Shown: positions 26,754 through 36,036 of the stretch, piece after piece
How positions within the stretch are numbered: the stretch's first letter is position 1
Layout of the letters: every line of letters begins with the position of its first letter
Assembly (NCBI RefSeq): GCF_037023145.1
Contig: NZ_CP146091.1
Span: 1,674,001 to 1,738,000 of the forward strand
Direction of reading: 5' to 3'
Length of the DNA: 64,000 nucleotides
From: Ralstonia sp. RRA
GTDB lineage: Bacteria > Pseudomonadota > Gammaproteobacteria > Burkholderiales > Burkholderiaceae
Program-made: the position numbers and the translations under genes
The notes under the pieces: generated by a model
Told to the model about the DNA's origin: nothing
The model's input: only the letters and a program-made list of their open reading frames with translations
The model's database searches: none

Positions 26754-27575
26754 ATGCGAAAAATCACACTGGCCGCCAGCTTGGCGATGGCGCTGTCGAG
26801 CGCCGCATTCGCCACGCCGCAGGACGACCTGCGCGCTGCGGTGGAATACAACCGGCCGGTGCTGGTGCAGAAGTACGTTGCGCAGGGCGTGGACCCGAAC
26901 CTGAACACGCGCGAAGGCAATCCGCTGCTGGTGGATGCGCTTAAGGACAAGAACCTCGACGTGGCCGAGGCGCTGATCCGCGCCAAGAACATCGATTTCG
27001 AGCGCACCAACGCTGCTGGCGAGAACGCGCTGATGATGGCCGCCTACCAGGGCCTGCTGTCCATGGTGAAGCTGATGGTGGAAACGTACGAGGTGGAGGT
27101 CAACAAGACCGGCTGGACCGCGCTGCACTACGCCGCCACCAATGGGCACGATAACGTCGTCAAATACTTGCTCGACCACGCCGCCTACATCGACGCGGAA
27201 AGCCCCAACGCCACGACGCCGCTGATGATGGCGGCCATGAACGGCCACATCACCACGGTCAAGCTGCTGCTGGACGAGGGCGCGGACATGAACCTGCGCA
27301 ACCAGCAGAAGATGGACGTGATCGACTTTGCCAAGCGGTATCACCAGGACGAGATTGCGACGGGGCTGGAGTCACGCCGGCGCAAGCTGGCGGAGCAGGC
27401 GGGCAAGCCCGCTCCAGTACAAGCGCCGGCGGCGGCAACTGCCCAGCCTGCCAAGAAGCCCCAGGTGCCCGATGCGCCAACGTCGATGCCGGCCGCCAAA
27501 CCGGCTGAAGCAGCACCGCGTAGCCAAGACGCGATCGGCACCCCAACCAACATGCTGTTCGATAGCAACCGCTAG
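26754..27575 (+). CDS. Ankyrin-repeat protein, exported
   Basis: This 273-residue protein begins with a Sec signal peptide (KITLAASLAMALSSAAFA, cleavage near residue 21). Four to five ankyrin repeats follow from about residue 25 to 205; GWTALHYAATNGHDNVVKYLL and TPLMMAAMNGHITTVKLLL are the clearest units. The tail is Pro/Ala-rich and probably disordered. It should be a periplasmic protein-binding scaffold. I start it at 26754, since this gives a proper signal peptide; an earlier in-frame ATG lies within tatD. It is 25 bp after tatD and probably in the same operon. Confidence 0.86.
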   Translation: MRKITLAASLAMALSSAAFATPQDDLRAAVEYNRPVLVQKYVAQGVDPNLNTREGNPLLVDALKDKNLDVAEALIRAKNIDFERTNAAGENALMMAAYQGLLSMVKLMVETYEVEVNKTGWTALHYAATNGHDNVVKYLLDHAAYIDAESPNATTPLMMAAMNGHITTVKLLLDEGADMNLRNQQKMDVIDFAKRYHQDEIATGLESRRRKLAEQAGKPAPVQAPAAATAQPAKKPQVPDAPTSMPAAKPAEAAPRSQDAIGTPTNMLFDSNR

Positions 27576-27609
27576 GCACCGACTGCATTGCGGCCGGGCG
27601 CGATGCGCA

Positions 27610-28917
27610 TCACGCCCGTCGCGCCAACCGCACCCCGGTGAATTGCCAGCGCTGGTGCGGATAGAAGAAGTTGCGGTACGTCGCCCGCAGGTGCCCCTCG
27701 GGCGACACGCATGACCCGCCGCGCAGCACCATCTGGCTGCACATGAACTTGCCGTTGTACTCACCCACGGCGCCCTCGGCCGGCTGAAAGCCCGGGTAGG
27801 GGCCATAGGGGCTGGCGGTCCATTCCCATACATCTCCGAAGAGTTGCCGCAGTCCGCCGGCCTGGGCGATGCCATGGTCGGGCAATGGCATGAACGCGCC
27901 ACGATCGGCGAAGTTGCCTTGCACCGGCATGCCCTCGGCGGCGTGCTCCCATTCGGCCTCGGTGGGCAGGCGGGCGCCGGCCCAGCGGGCATAGGCATCG
28001 GCCTCGTAGAAGCTGACGTGCGTGACGGGCGCGTCCAGGTCAACGGGCTGCAGACCATGCAGCGACATCTGCTGCCAACCCGCCGCGCCATCTACGTCAG
28101 AGCGCCAATAGAGCGGGGCGTCGACTCCTTCGCGCTGCACCCAGGCCCAGCCATCGGATAGCCACAGCGTGGGCTGGCGATAGCCGCCGTCCTCCATGAA
28201 AGCGATCCACTCTCGGTTGGTGATGGGGTGTGTCGCCAGTGCGTAGGGTTCCAGCCAGACGGTGTGGCGCGGGCCCTCGCAGTCGAACATGAAGTCGGCG
28301 CCGGAATCGGTCTTGCCGATCTGCGCGGCGCCGCCTTGGAATGCGACCCAGCCTGGCTGTGCTCCAGTCGCCCGTACTGGCGCGGGGCGAATCTGCGCGT
28401 AGGCCGGACACAGTGGGTTCTGCGCAAACAGGTGCAGCAGGTCGGTCAACAGCAACTCCTGGTGCTGCTGCTCGTGATGCAACCCGAGCGTGATCAGCCG
28501 GGCAAGCTCCGCCGATACGCCTTCGGCCAGCAACTGCTGCATGGCCGCATCCACATGCGCACGATAGGTGCGCACCGCATCGAGTGTCGGGCGCGTGAGC
28601 ATGCCCCGGCGTGGGCGTGGGTGCCGTGCGCCGACGGTCTCGTAATACGAGTTGAACAGGTAGCGGTAGCGCGCATCCGGCGAGCGGTAACCCGGCACGT
28701 TGGGGCCGAGGATGAACTCCTCGAAGAACCACGTGGTATGGGCCAGGTGCCATTTGGCGGGGCTGGCATCGTCCATCGACTGAACGGTGGCATCGGCGTC
28801 CGACAGCGGCGCAGCCAGGGCCAGGGACTGTGTCCGCACGGCGCTGTAGTGCTGCAAAAGGTCGGGCAGGGCAGACGGGGTATTGGCGGGCACATCGAAG
28901 GCGGGCGATACACGCAT
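27610..28917 (-). CDS. EgtB/SenA-like sulfoxide or selenoxide synthase
   Basis: This 435-residue non-heme iron enzyme has a DinB-like N-terminal domain with the iron ligands His57 or His60 (KWHLAHTTWFFEE) and the HHEQQHQE helix (147-154). A C-terminal FGE-sulfatase domain follows (LPTEAEWEHAAEG, GDVWEWTASPYGPYPGF, VLRGGSCVSPEGHLRATYRNFF). EgtB joins a sulfur donor to hercynine in ergothioneine synthesis; SenA does the same with selenium. The histidine methyltransferase EgtD is not adjacent, nor are senB or senC, so the exact branch is open. Confidence 0.84.
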   Translation of the reverse strand: MRVSPAFDVPANTPSALPDLLQHYSAVRTQSLALAAPLSDADATVQSMDDASPAKWHLAHTTWFFEEFILGPNVPGYRSPDARYRYLFNSYYETVGARHPRPRRGMLTRPTLDAVRTYRAHVDAAMQQLLAEGVSAELARLITLGLHHEQQHQELLLTDLLHLFAQNPLCPAYAQIRPAPVRATGAQPGWVAFQGGAAQIGKTDSGADFMFDCEGPRHTVWLEPYALATHPITNREWIAFMEDGGYRQPTLWLSDGWAWVQREGVDAPLYWRSDVDGAAGWQQMSLHGLQPVDLDAPVTHVSFYEADAYARWAGARLPTEAEWEHAAEGMPVQGNFADRGAFMPLPDHGIAQAGGLRQLFGDVWEWTASPYGPYPGFQPAEGAVGEYNGKFMCSQMVLRGGSCVSPEGHLRATYRNFFYPHQRWQFTGVRLARRA

Positions 28918-29156
28918 GACGTCTTCAGTCTCCAGGCTGGCGGCAAGAGCAGGCGGTCAGAACGACAGAGCAGCAAGCGGGCCATGCTTGCAGGGCGCAT
29001 GCTGGCGCGCCGCGTTCACCCGCGCATGTCTCGGCTCGTAAGAAGCATATGCGAGCTTTGTAACTTTGCTATGCGCAACAGTGGTCATGCTGCATTGCAC
29101 TGGTGGCTGCAGTGCAGCATCGCCTGTCATGAAACAGTCACTCCGGTCGCCTACGA

Positions 29157-29170
29157 TGTAAACGTTTACA
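29157..29170. promoter_or_regulatory. LacI-type operator
   Basis: TGTAAACGTTTACA is a perfect 14-bp palindrome with the central CG typical of LacI/GalR sites. It lies 18 bp before the lacI-type gene, so autoregulation of that gene and the coupled transport operon is the simplest reading. Confidence 0.78.
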
Positions 29171-29188
29171 AATTCAAACGAGGGCGCC

Positions 29189-30265
29189 GTGGCAAGCAGC
29201 ATCAAGGACGTGGCAACACGGGCGGGCATCTCCATCGCCACCGTGTCGCGTGCCGTCAATACGCCGGAGCGTGTGAGCGCCGAGACGCTCGCCCGCGTGC
29301 AGGCCGCCATGGATGCGCTGCAGTACCGCCCCAACGCATTGGGCCGCCAGCTGCGCGCGATGCATACGGGGCTGCTGGGCGTGGTGTTGCCCTCGCTGGC
29401 CAACCCGGTGTTTGCCGAGTGCATGCAGGGCATTGAAGACGCGGCGTCCATCACGGGCCAGCGTGTCATGCTGATGACCACCGCTTACGACCTTGAGCGC
29501 GAAGCCCGTGCCATCGAGACCCTGCTGGAGCAGCGCGTCGACGGCCTGGTCCTGACGGTGGCCGATGCCGCCGCCAACCCCCATCTCGATCGCCTGGACG
29601 CCGAGCACGTGCCGTACGTGCTGGTCTACAACGACACCGTCGGCCAGCCGCGCATTCCCGCACGCTGCTGCGTCACCGTCGACAACCGGGCCGCTGCGCG
29701 CGATGCCATCCGCGCGTTGCTGGCGCAGGGCCACAAGCAGATCCGCATGCTGACCGGCACGCTGTCGGCATCGGACCGTGCCGCGCTACGCCACGACGGC
29801 TACCGCGAGGCATTGGAAGCCGCTGGCATTGCCCCGCAACCGCCGGTGGAAATCGACTTCAACGCCGATGCCATGCTGCCCACCGAACTGGCCCGTCTGC
29901 TGGCGCCACCGCGCCCGACCGCCATTTTCTGCAGCAACGACCGCCTGGCATTGCTCACGATCCGCTCGCTGCGCGAGATGGGCCTGCGCGTGCCGGAAGA
30001 CGTCAGCGTGATCGGCTTTGACGGCCTGGCGATGGGGCAGTGGCTCATGCCCACGCTTGCCACGGTGGCGCAACCGCATCGCCAGATTGGCGCGGATGCC
30101 GCCCAGGCGCTGGCCCGCCGCATCGCGGGCGAGGTCGTACCCTCGATCACGCTGCCGCATCGCCTGCTGCATGGCGGCACGCTGGCCAAAGCGCCGGCCG
30201 TGCCCGCATCGCTTTCCGTTGTGCCTTCTTCCCTCACGTCTGATACGCAAGGAGCGTCTCGATGA
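29189..30265 (+). CDS. LacI-family transcriptional regulator
   Basis: This 358-residue repressor has an N-terminal LacI HTH (SIKDVATRAGISIATVSRAV, residues 4-23) with the hinge helix RPNALGRQLR, then a sugar-binding-protein-like effector domain. The start is GTG at 29189; the HTH begins immediately, so no longer form is needed. Its stop overlaps the start of the binding protein by 4 bp, tying regulator and transporter into one operon. The ligand is presumably the transported compound or its product. Confidence 0.92.
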   Translation: MASSIKDVATRAGISIATVSRAVNTPERVSAETLARVQAAMDALQYRPNALGRQLRAMHTGLLGVVLPSLANPVFAECMQGIEDAASITGQRVMLMTTAYDLEREARAIETLLEQRVDGLVLTVADAAANPHLDRLDAEHVPYVLVYNDTVGQPRIPARCCVTVDNRAAARDAIRALLAQGHKQIRMLTGTLSASDRAALRHDGYREALEAAGIAPQPPVEIDFNADAMLPTELARLLAPPRPTAIFCSNDRLALLTIRSLREMGLRVPEDVSVIGFDGLAMGQWLMPTLATVAQPHRQIGADAAQALARRIAGEVVPSITLPHRLLHGGTLAKAPAVPASLSVVPSSLTSDTQGASR

Positions 30266-31305
30266 AACGTCTCGTTCAATGGCTGCGCGCGTGCGGCCTT
30301 GCTGGTGCCACCATCGCTGCTGGCGCCTTCGCCCTCGCAGCGCCGGTGCAGGCTCAGCCGGCCGGCCAGCAGGTCGCCATCTGCTACAACTGCCCGCCGG
30401 AATGGGCCGACTGGGCCAGCCAGATCAAGGCCATCAAGGACAAGACCGGCATCACCGTGCCGTTCGACAACAAGAACTCCGGCCAGGCCATCGCGCAAAT
30501 GCTGGCGGAGAAGTCGCACCCGGTGGCGGACGTGGCCTATCTGGGTATCACGTCCGCATATCAGGCCAAAGAGAAGGGTCTGGTCGCCAACTACAAGCCC
30601 AAGCACTGGGAAGACATTCCGGCCGGCATGAAGGACCCGGACGGCGCGTTTTTCTCGATCCACTCCGGCACGCTGGGCTTCTTCGTCAACAAGGACGCGC
30701 TGGAGGGCAAGCCCGTGCCGCGCTCATGGAAGGATCTGCTCAAGCCTGAGTACAAGGGCATGGTCGGCTACCTGGACCCGAGCAGCGCATTCGTTGGCTA
30801 TGTGGGCGCCGTGGCAGTCAACCAGGCACTGGGCGGCACGCTGGACAACTTCACCCCCGGCATCGAGTGGTTCAAGCAACTGAAGAAGAACGCGCCGATC
30901 GTGCCGAAGCAAACGGCCTACGCCCGTGTCGTGGCCGGTGAGATCCCCATCCTGCTCGACTACGACTTCAACGCCTACCGCGCCAAGTACAAGGATCACG
31001 CCAATGTGGAGTTCGTGATTCCGCAGGAGGGCTCGATTGCCGTGCCGTACGTGATGAGCCTGACCGCCGGCGCGCCGCATGCCGACAACGCCAAGAAGGT
31101 GCTGGATTTCGTGCTGTCGGATGAAGGCCAGGCACTGTGGGCCAACGCCTACCTGCGTCCGGTGCGTGCCAACGCCATGAGCAAGGAAGCCGCATCGCGC
31201 TTCCTGCCGGCCAGCGAATACGCCCGCGTGAAAACGGTCGACTTCAACAAGATGGCTGCCGGCCAGCAGGCATTCGGCACACGCTATCTGGACGAGGTCC
31301 GCTGA
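30262..31305 (+). CDS. ABC transporter periplasmic substrate-binding protein
   Basis: This 347-residue extracytoplasmic binding protein has a signal peptide cleaved near residue 32 (after VQAQ) and the type 2 fold of the iron/polyamine/2-aminoethylphosphonate cluster. GQAIAQMLAEKSHP, FVNKDAL, SWKDLLKPEYKGMVGYLDP and EGSIAVPYVMSLTAGAPH are recognisable blocks. It delivers substrate to the two permeases encoded directly downstream. The phosphodiesterase at the end of the operon favours a phosphodiester or organophosphate ligand over iron or polyamines, but this is inference. Confidence 0.88.
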   Translation: MKRLVQWLRACGLAGATIAAGAFALAAPVQAQPAGQQVAICYNCPPEWADWASQIKAIKDKTGITVPFDNKNSGQAIAQMLAEKSHPVADVAYLGITSAYQAKEKGLVANYKPKHWEDIPAGMKDPDGAFFSIHSGTLGFFVNKDALEGKPVPRSWKDLLKPEYKGMVGYLDPSSAFVGYVGAVAVNQALGGTLDNFTPGIEWFKQLKKNAPIVPKQTAYARVVAGEIPILLDYDFNAYRAKYKDHANVEFVIPQEGSIAVPYVMSLTAGAPHADNAKKVLDFVLSDEGQALWANAYLRPVRANAMSKEAASRFLPASEYARVKTVDFNKMAAGQQAFGTRYLDEVR

Positions 31306-31307
31306 GC

Positions 31308-32159
31308 ATGAGCACCGTCACCCGAACCACCTTGCCCAAGGACGCGGTACTGCCCGCACGGTGGCGGGTGGCGTTGCTGGCGCCAGCCGTCGCGCTGTTC
31401 TGTGCGTTCTGGCTGCTGCCGATGGCTGCGCTGCTGCGTGTGAGCGGCAGCGAAGGCCTGATCGCCACTTACACGGCAGCGCTCACCACGCCGCGCTATC
31501 TGAGTAGTCTTGTTTCCACGGTGCTGCTGTCGGCGGCCGTGACACTGGCAACGCTTGTGCTCTCGACCATCGCGGGGCTGTTCCTGGTGCGCCATAACGT
31601 ACCGGGCAAACGGCTCATCACGGCCATGCTGACGTTTCCGCTGGCGTTTCCGGGCGTGGTGGTTGGCTTCATGGTGATCCTGCTGGCCGGGCGCCAGGGC
31701 CTGCTGGGTGACCTGACACGCCAGTTGACCGGTGAGAAATGGGTCTTCGCCTATTCCATCGGTGGTCTGTTTCTCGGCTACCTGTATTTCTCGATCCCGC
31801 GCGTGGTGCTGACGGTGATGGCGGCAGCGGAAAAGCTCGACCGCTCGCTGGAAGAGGCGGCCCGCTCGCTCGGGGCGTCGTCGTGGCAGGTGACGCGCGA
31901 TGTGCTGGTGCCGGGGCTGGCGCCCGCGCTCATCGCCTCCGGGGCGATCTGCTTTGCCACGTCGATGGGCGCGTTCGGCACGGCTTTCACGCTCGCCACC
32001 GAAATCGACGTGTTGCCGATGACGATCTATACCGAGTTCACGCTCAACGCAGGCATTGCGATGGCGGCGGCGCTGTCAGTGGTGCTGGGTGTAGTGACCT
32101 GGCTGGTGCTGGCAATTGCGCGCACGGCCAGTGGTGGGCAGACGGGAGCGGCAGCATGA
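31308..32159 (+). CDS. ABC transporter permease (first subunit)
   Basis: This 283-residue inner-membrane permease has about six membrane helices and the EAA loop EEAARSLGASSWQVTRDVLVP that docks on the ATPase. The start at 31308 lies 2 bp after the binding-protein stop. The stop overlaps the second permease by 4 bp. Confidence 0.9.
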   Translation: MSTVTRTTLPKDAVLPARWRVALLAPAVALFCAFWLLPMAALLRVSGSEGLIATYTAALTTPRYLSSLVSTVLLSAAVTLATLVLSTIAGLFLVRHNVPGKRLITAMLTFPLAFPGVVVGFMVILLAGRQGLLGDLTRQLTGEKWVFAYSIGGLFLGYLYFSIPRVVLTVMAAAEKLDRSLEEAARSLGASSWQVTRDVLVPGLAPALIASGAICFATSMGAFGTAFTLATEIDVLPMTIYTEFTLNAGIAMAAALSVVLGVVTWLVLAIARTASGGQTGAAA

Positions 32160-32962
32160 AACGCCTGCTTTCCCTCTCGCAGTGGCTCATCACGCTGCTG
32201 CTTTGCCTGTTCCTGATCGTGCCGGTTGTGCTGTCGATGGCCGTGGGCCTGACACGCAACTACATCCGCGGTTTCAAGAGCGGTTGGACGCTCGATTGGG
32301 TCGCCCAGGTGTGGGACATGTACCAGGCCTCGATCTGGATGTCGCTGCTCGTGGCGCTGTGCACGCTGGTGATCGTGCTGGCCGCAGGCGTGCCGGCCGG
32401 CTATGTGCTGGCGCGCCGCCAGAGCCGCACAAGCCGCCTGATCGAAGAATTCCTGACGCTGCCCGTGGCACTACCGGGCTTGGCGACGGCGCTGGGGTTG
32501 ATCGTCGCGTATGGCGGATTCGGCAGTTTTCGCGAAAGCCTCTGGTTCATCGTCGTCGGGCACGTGGTGTTCACGCTGCCATTCATGGTGCGCTCGGTGG
32601 CGGCCGTGGCGTCGGGACAGAACCTGAAGACGCTGGAGGAGGGCGCCGCCAGCCTGGGCGCAACGTTTGCTCAGCGCTTTCGCACCATCGTGCTGCCCAA
32701 CGTACAGCCCGGCATCTTGGCCGGCGCGCTGACGGTGGTGACGCTGTCGGTGGGTGAATTCAACCTGACCTGGATGCTGCACACCCCGCAAACCAAGACC
32801 CTGCCGGTCGGCCTGGCCGACACCTATGCGTCGATGCGCCTGGAGATTGCCAGCGCCTACACGCTGATCTTCTTCGTCATGATCGTGCCGCTGCTGGTGC
32901 TGATGCAGCGCTTTGGCGGGCTGCGCACGAGCGACACCCGCAACGGAAAGACTTCCCGATGA
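32156..32962 (+). CDS. ABC transporter permease (second subunit)
   Basis: This 268-residue permease has six predicted helices and the EAA loop EEGAASLGATFAQRFRTIVLP. It forms a heterodimer with the preceding permease. It is coupled by 4-bp overlaps at both ends. Confidence 0.9.
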   Translation: MKRLLSLSQWLITLLLCLFLIVPVVLSMAVGLTRNYIRGFKSGWTLDWVAQVWDMYQASIWMSLLVALCTLVIVLAAGVPAGYVLARRQSRTSRLIEEFLTLPVALPGLATALGLIVAYGGFGSFRESLWFIVVGHVVFTLPFMVRSVAAVASGQNLKTLEEGAASLGATFAQRFRTIVLPNVQPGILAGALTVVTLSVGEFNLTWMLHTPQTKTLPVGLADTYASMRLEIASAYTLIFFVMIVPLLVLMQRFGGLRTSDTRNGKTSR

Positions 32963-34020
32963 GCAACGATTCTCTCAATCTCGCGCCCGTGCCGATCCAG
33001 TTGCGCGGCTGCGGCAAGCACTTCGGCGGCCAGCGTGTGCTGGACCCGCTCGACCTCGATATCGGCGCAGGCGAGACCGTCGTGCTGCTCGGCCCCTCGG
33101 GCTGCGGCAAGACCACCACGCTGCGCATCGTCGCCGGGCTGGAGGCGCCAGATGCGGGCGGCACCGTGCGCTTTGGCGACGAGGATGTCACCGCACGCCC
33201 GATTGAGCGTCGCCGTGTCGGCATGGTGTTCCAGAACTACGCACTGTTTCCCAACCTGAGCGTGCGCGGCAACGTGGAATACGGCCTGCGCATCCAGCGT
33301 CGCCAGAATGGCCTGTCCGACACGCAGATCAGCGCCCGTGCAGACACGCTACTGGAGATGATGCATCTCACGCCGTATGCCGATCGCGCTGTCGATCAGC
33401 TCTCCGGCGGCCAGCGCCAGCGTGTGGCCCTGGCGCGTGCCCTGGCGCCCGAACCGCGCGTGCTGCTGCTCGACGAACCACTCACGGCGCTCGACGCCAA
33501 GCTGCGCGAATCCGTGCGCGCCGAAATGGACCGCCTGCTGCGCAGCCTCGGCATCACCACTATCTATGTCACACACGACCAGGAAGAGGCGATGGCACTG
33601 GCCGATCGCATCGTCGTGATGGAAGCCGGGCGCATCGCGCAGATCGGCACGCCGCGTGAGATCTACTTCCAACCGGCCAACCGGCATGTGGCGGATTTCA
33701 TCGGCATCATGAACCGGCTAGACGGCCTGCGGCGGGATGGTGCGTTCGTCTGTGCGGGTGGTCGTGTGCCCGTGCTGGCGGGCGAGGGCGATACCGTGTT
33801 CTTCCGCCCGGAAGATGCCGTGCTGGCCGATCCGGCGCATGCCGCGCTCAAGGGCACGGTGGAATCGGCGGTGTTTCTCGGGTTCCGCACCCGAGTGCGC
33901 GTGGCGGGGGTGTCGGCCACGCCGTTGTTCATTGACGTGCCCGGCCGCCAGCACTTTGCGCCGGGCCATGCGGTCGGCTTTGATGTTCCGGCAGACCGAC
34001 TCCTCACCTTGCAAGCGTGA
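32959..34020 (+). CDS. ABC transporter ATP-binding protein
   Basis: This 353-residue ATPase has Walker A GPSGCGKTT, the Q-loop in FQNYALFPNLSV, the signature LSGGQRQR, Walker B VLLLDEPLTALD and the switch His in THDQEEA. A C-terminal TOBE domain (from about residue 240) is typical of the PotA/FbpC/PhnT importers. It powers the two permeases just upstream. A 4-bp overlap precedes it. Confidence 0.93.
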   Translation: MSNDSLNLAPVPIQLRGCGKHFGGQRVLDPLDLDIGAGETVVLLGPSGCGKTTTLRIVAGLEAPDAGGTVRFGDEDVTARPIERRRVGMVFQNYALFPNLSVRGNVEYGLRIQRRQNGLSDTQISARADTLLEMMHLTPYADRAVDQLSGGQRQRVALARALAPEPRVLLLDEPLTALDAKLRESVRAEMDRLLRSLGITTIYVTHDQEEAMALADRIVVMEAGRIAQIGTPREIYFQPANRHVADFIGIMNRLDGLRRDGAFVCAGGRVPVLAGEGDTVFFRPEDAVLADPAHAALKGTVESAVFLGFRTRVRVAGVSATPLFIDVPGRQHFAPGHAVGFDVPADRLLTLQA

Positions 34021-34868
34021 TGCACTTCCTGCAACTGACCGATCTTCATATCAAGCGCCCGGGGCGACTAGCGTATCGGCGCGTCGATTCCGCCGCCTAT
34101 CTGGCACGCACCGTGGCGCACGTCCTCGCGCAGCCGGAGCGCCCCGAGGCCATTGTGCTGACCGGCGATCTGGTGGATGCCGGCTCCCCCGAGGAATACG
34201 CGCACCTGCGCGCCGTGCTGGCCCCGCTGGATGCAGCAGGCATCCGCATGCTGCCGGTACTCGGCAACCATGACGCGCGAGACGCCGCGCGCGAGGCTTT
34301 TGCCGACTGGCTCGCGCCCATTCCGGCTGCGGCACAAGACCCGCATGCCTTCCAGTATTGGACCGACATTGGCGACGTGCGCCTGATCGTGCTCGATACA
34401 TTGGACGCCGGTCACCCGGGCGGCCGCCTGGGCATGCAGCGGCTCGGCTGGCTGGCCGATGCGCTGGCGCAGGAAACGCAGCGCCCGACCGTCATCGCCA
34501 TGCACCATCCGCCGTTTGCCACGGGCATCCATCACATGGATGTGCAGTCGCTGGCTGAAGACGACATCCCGCCGTTTGCGCAGATCGTGCGCGCGGCCGG
34601 CAATGTCGAGCGCATCATCTGCGGCCATCTGCATCGCTCCATCGACATACGCTTTGCGGGCACGGTGGCATCGACCTGCCCATCGCCCGCGCACCAGGTG
34701 GCGTTGGATCTGGACCCGGCAGGCAAGCCCGGCTTTGTAATGGAGCCGCCCGCCTACAAGGTGCATGCATGGGTGACGGGCCAGGGGCTGGTGAGCCATC
34801 TCGCCTACGTGGGCGAATTCGATGGCCCGCACCCGTTCTTCGAGCCGGACGGGCGGTTGATTGACTAA
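34020..34868 (+). CDS. GpdQ/CpdA-like metallophosphoesterase
   Basis: This 282-residue binuclear metallophosphoesterase has all five family motifs: DLH (QLTDLHIK), GDLVDAG, GNHDAR, MHHPPF and CGHLHRS. SPEEY after the GD motif and the overall length agree with the GpdQ glycerophosphodiesterase and CpdA cyclic-nucleotide phosphodiesterase branch. Translation probably starts at the ATG at 34020; GTG at 34017 is one codon upstream. It overlaps the ATPase stop. With the importer it forms a plausible uptake-and-hydrolysis route for a phosphodiester. Confidence 0.87.
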   Translation: MHFLQLTDLHIKRPGRLAYRRVDSAAYLARTVAHVLAQPERPEAIVLTGDLVDAGSPEEYAHLRAVLAPLDAAGIRMLPVLGNHDARDAAREAFADWLAPIPAAAQDPHAFQYWTDIGDVRLIVLDTLDAGHPGGRLGMQRLGWLADALAQETQRPTVIAMHHPPFATGIHHMDVQSLAEDDIPPFAQIVRAAGNVERIICGHLHRSIDIRFAGTVASTCPSPAHQVALDLDPAGKPGFVMEPPAYKVHAWVTGQGLVSHLAYVGEFDGPHPFFEPDGRLID

Positions 34869-35092
34869 GCCGCTTCAGCGACCGGCATCCCTTGCAGGAT
34901 GGCGCGAAGCTCACCTTCAAGCACTTGCTTCTCGCGCTTGAGCATCGCGAGCACGGGCTGGGCCGGCGTGGCCTTGGCGGATTCCATGTTGCGGACATGC
35001 TGCTCCAGCGCGGTGTGGCGACGGAGCAGCCTTGAGAAGCGTGGGTCTTGCGTCTTGAGCTTTGCGATACGTTCGTGGCAATCGGAGAACAT
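34865..35092 (-). CDS. DUF465 (YdcH-like) small protein
   Basis: This 75-residue all-helical protein belongs to the SlyX-like/YdcH DUF465 group (MFSDCHERIAKLK, DPRFSRLLRRHTALEQHV, LKREKQVLEGELRAIL). It should form a coiled-coil hairpin. The start at 35092 matches the usual family N-terminus; an upstream ATG at 35134 adds an untypical leader. It ends inside the convergent phosphoesterase stop region (4-bp overlap). No function is known. Confidence 0.8.
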   Translation of the reverse strand: MFSDCHERIAKLKTQDPRFSRLLRRHTALEQHVRNMESAKATPAQPVLAMLKREKQVLEGELRAILQGMPVAEAA

Positions 35093-35205
35093 CCTGGCTC
35101 CCTGAGCGGAAATGGAAAGCCATTGTCCTGTCACGCTTTTTCGCCAGTCTTGAGTTGTGTTACGCCGTGCGTAGAAAACTGCTACACGATCGCTCCCATG
35201 CCTGA

Positions 35206-35895
35206 CTAGATCACCTCCGGAATGACGCCGACCGCCATACGCGCAACCAGCGCATCGACGCCGGCTTCTGCTGCCGCAATGGATGCGTGCAGGCGATCAT
35301 CCGCAAACTCGTCGTACTCAATCGCAACCGACGCCACATCGGTGATGCCGATGTAGCCGAACGCCGTGGCCACACCGCCTTCCACGTGGTTCATATGGGC
35401 GATGCGCTGGCCGGGGCTATAGCCGAAGTCACCGCGTGAACTGAGGATGACGAGGCGCTTGTTCATGCCGGCAAGCAGCGGCCAGTAGGGCGCACCAGCG
35501 CGGCTGCGGTCGAAGCCGAAGGTGCGGCCTACGCGCACGATATTGTCGATGTAGGCCTTGAACTGCGCCGGCATGCCGAAGTTGTACATGGGCACGCCGG
35601 CCACGATCACATCCGCAGCGAGCAACTCGTCGATCAGTGCGTCGCTTTGCGCAAGCCGGTCGTGCATCCACGGTTCGCGTTGTGCGGGGGGCGTGAACGC
35701 GGCGTGCACCCAGTGGCCATCCACGGGCGGCGGCGGTTGTGCGCCGACGTCTTGGTAGACGATGTGCGCATCGGGCTCACGTTCGCGCCAGCGCGCCACG
35801 AAGCGTGCCGAGAGCCGGCGGGTATGCGAACCGTGGCGCACCGTGTCGGAACTGCCCGGCCGGGCGCTGGAATCAAGGTGCAGAAGACGGGTCAT
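35206..35895 (-). CDS. azoR: FMN-dependent NADH:quinone oxidoreductase (azoreductase)
   Basis: This 229-residue flavodoxin-like enzyme of the AzoR family reduces quinones and azo dyes with NADH. The FMN phosphate-binding start HLDSSARPGSSDTVRHGSHT is somewhat longer than in E. coli. PMYNFGMPAQFKAYIDNIVRVGRTF and SSRGDFGY are the strong family blocks. It is divergent from a GcvA-like LysR gene that is the likely regulator. Confidence 0.9.
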   Translation of the reverse strand: MTRLLHLDSSARPGSSDTVRHGSHTRRLSARFVARWREREPDAHIVYQDVGAQPPPPVDGHWVHAAFTPPAQREPWMHDRLAQSDALIDELLAADVIVAGVPMYNFGMPAQFKAYIDNIVRVGRTFGFDRSRAGAPYWPLLAGMNKRLVILSSRGDFGYSPGQRIAHMNHVEGGVATAFGYIGITDVASVAIEYDEFADDRLHASIAAAEAGVDALVARMAVGVIPEVI

Positions 35896-35975
35896 GTCGA
35901 ATCCGTTGTGAGTGGAGGTGTGCCCACTCTATGAACCGCGCTGCACTGCGACAAACGACAAGTTTTGCGCACGAT

Positions 35976-35994
35976 GGATGACATGGATTCATCC
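35976..35994. promoter_or_regulatory. Inverted repeat in the azoR/LysR gap
   Basis: GGATGA (35976-35981) and TCATCC (35989-35994) flank a 7-bp spacer. The spot lies between the divergent azoR and LysR starts, about 43 bp before the latter, and is a candidate binding site. Confidence 0.4.
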
Positions 35995-36036
35995 ACGCCG
36001 ACGATGCGGGTAACGTGCCCGTGACACAATCCGCGC

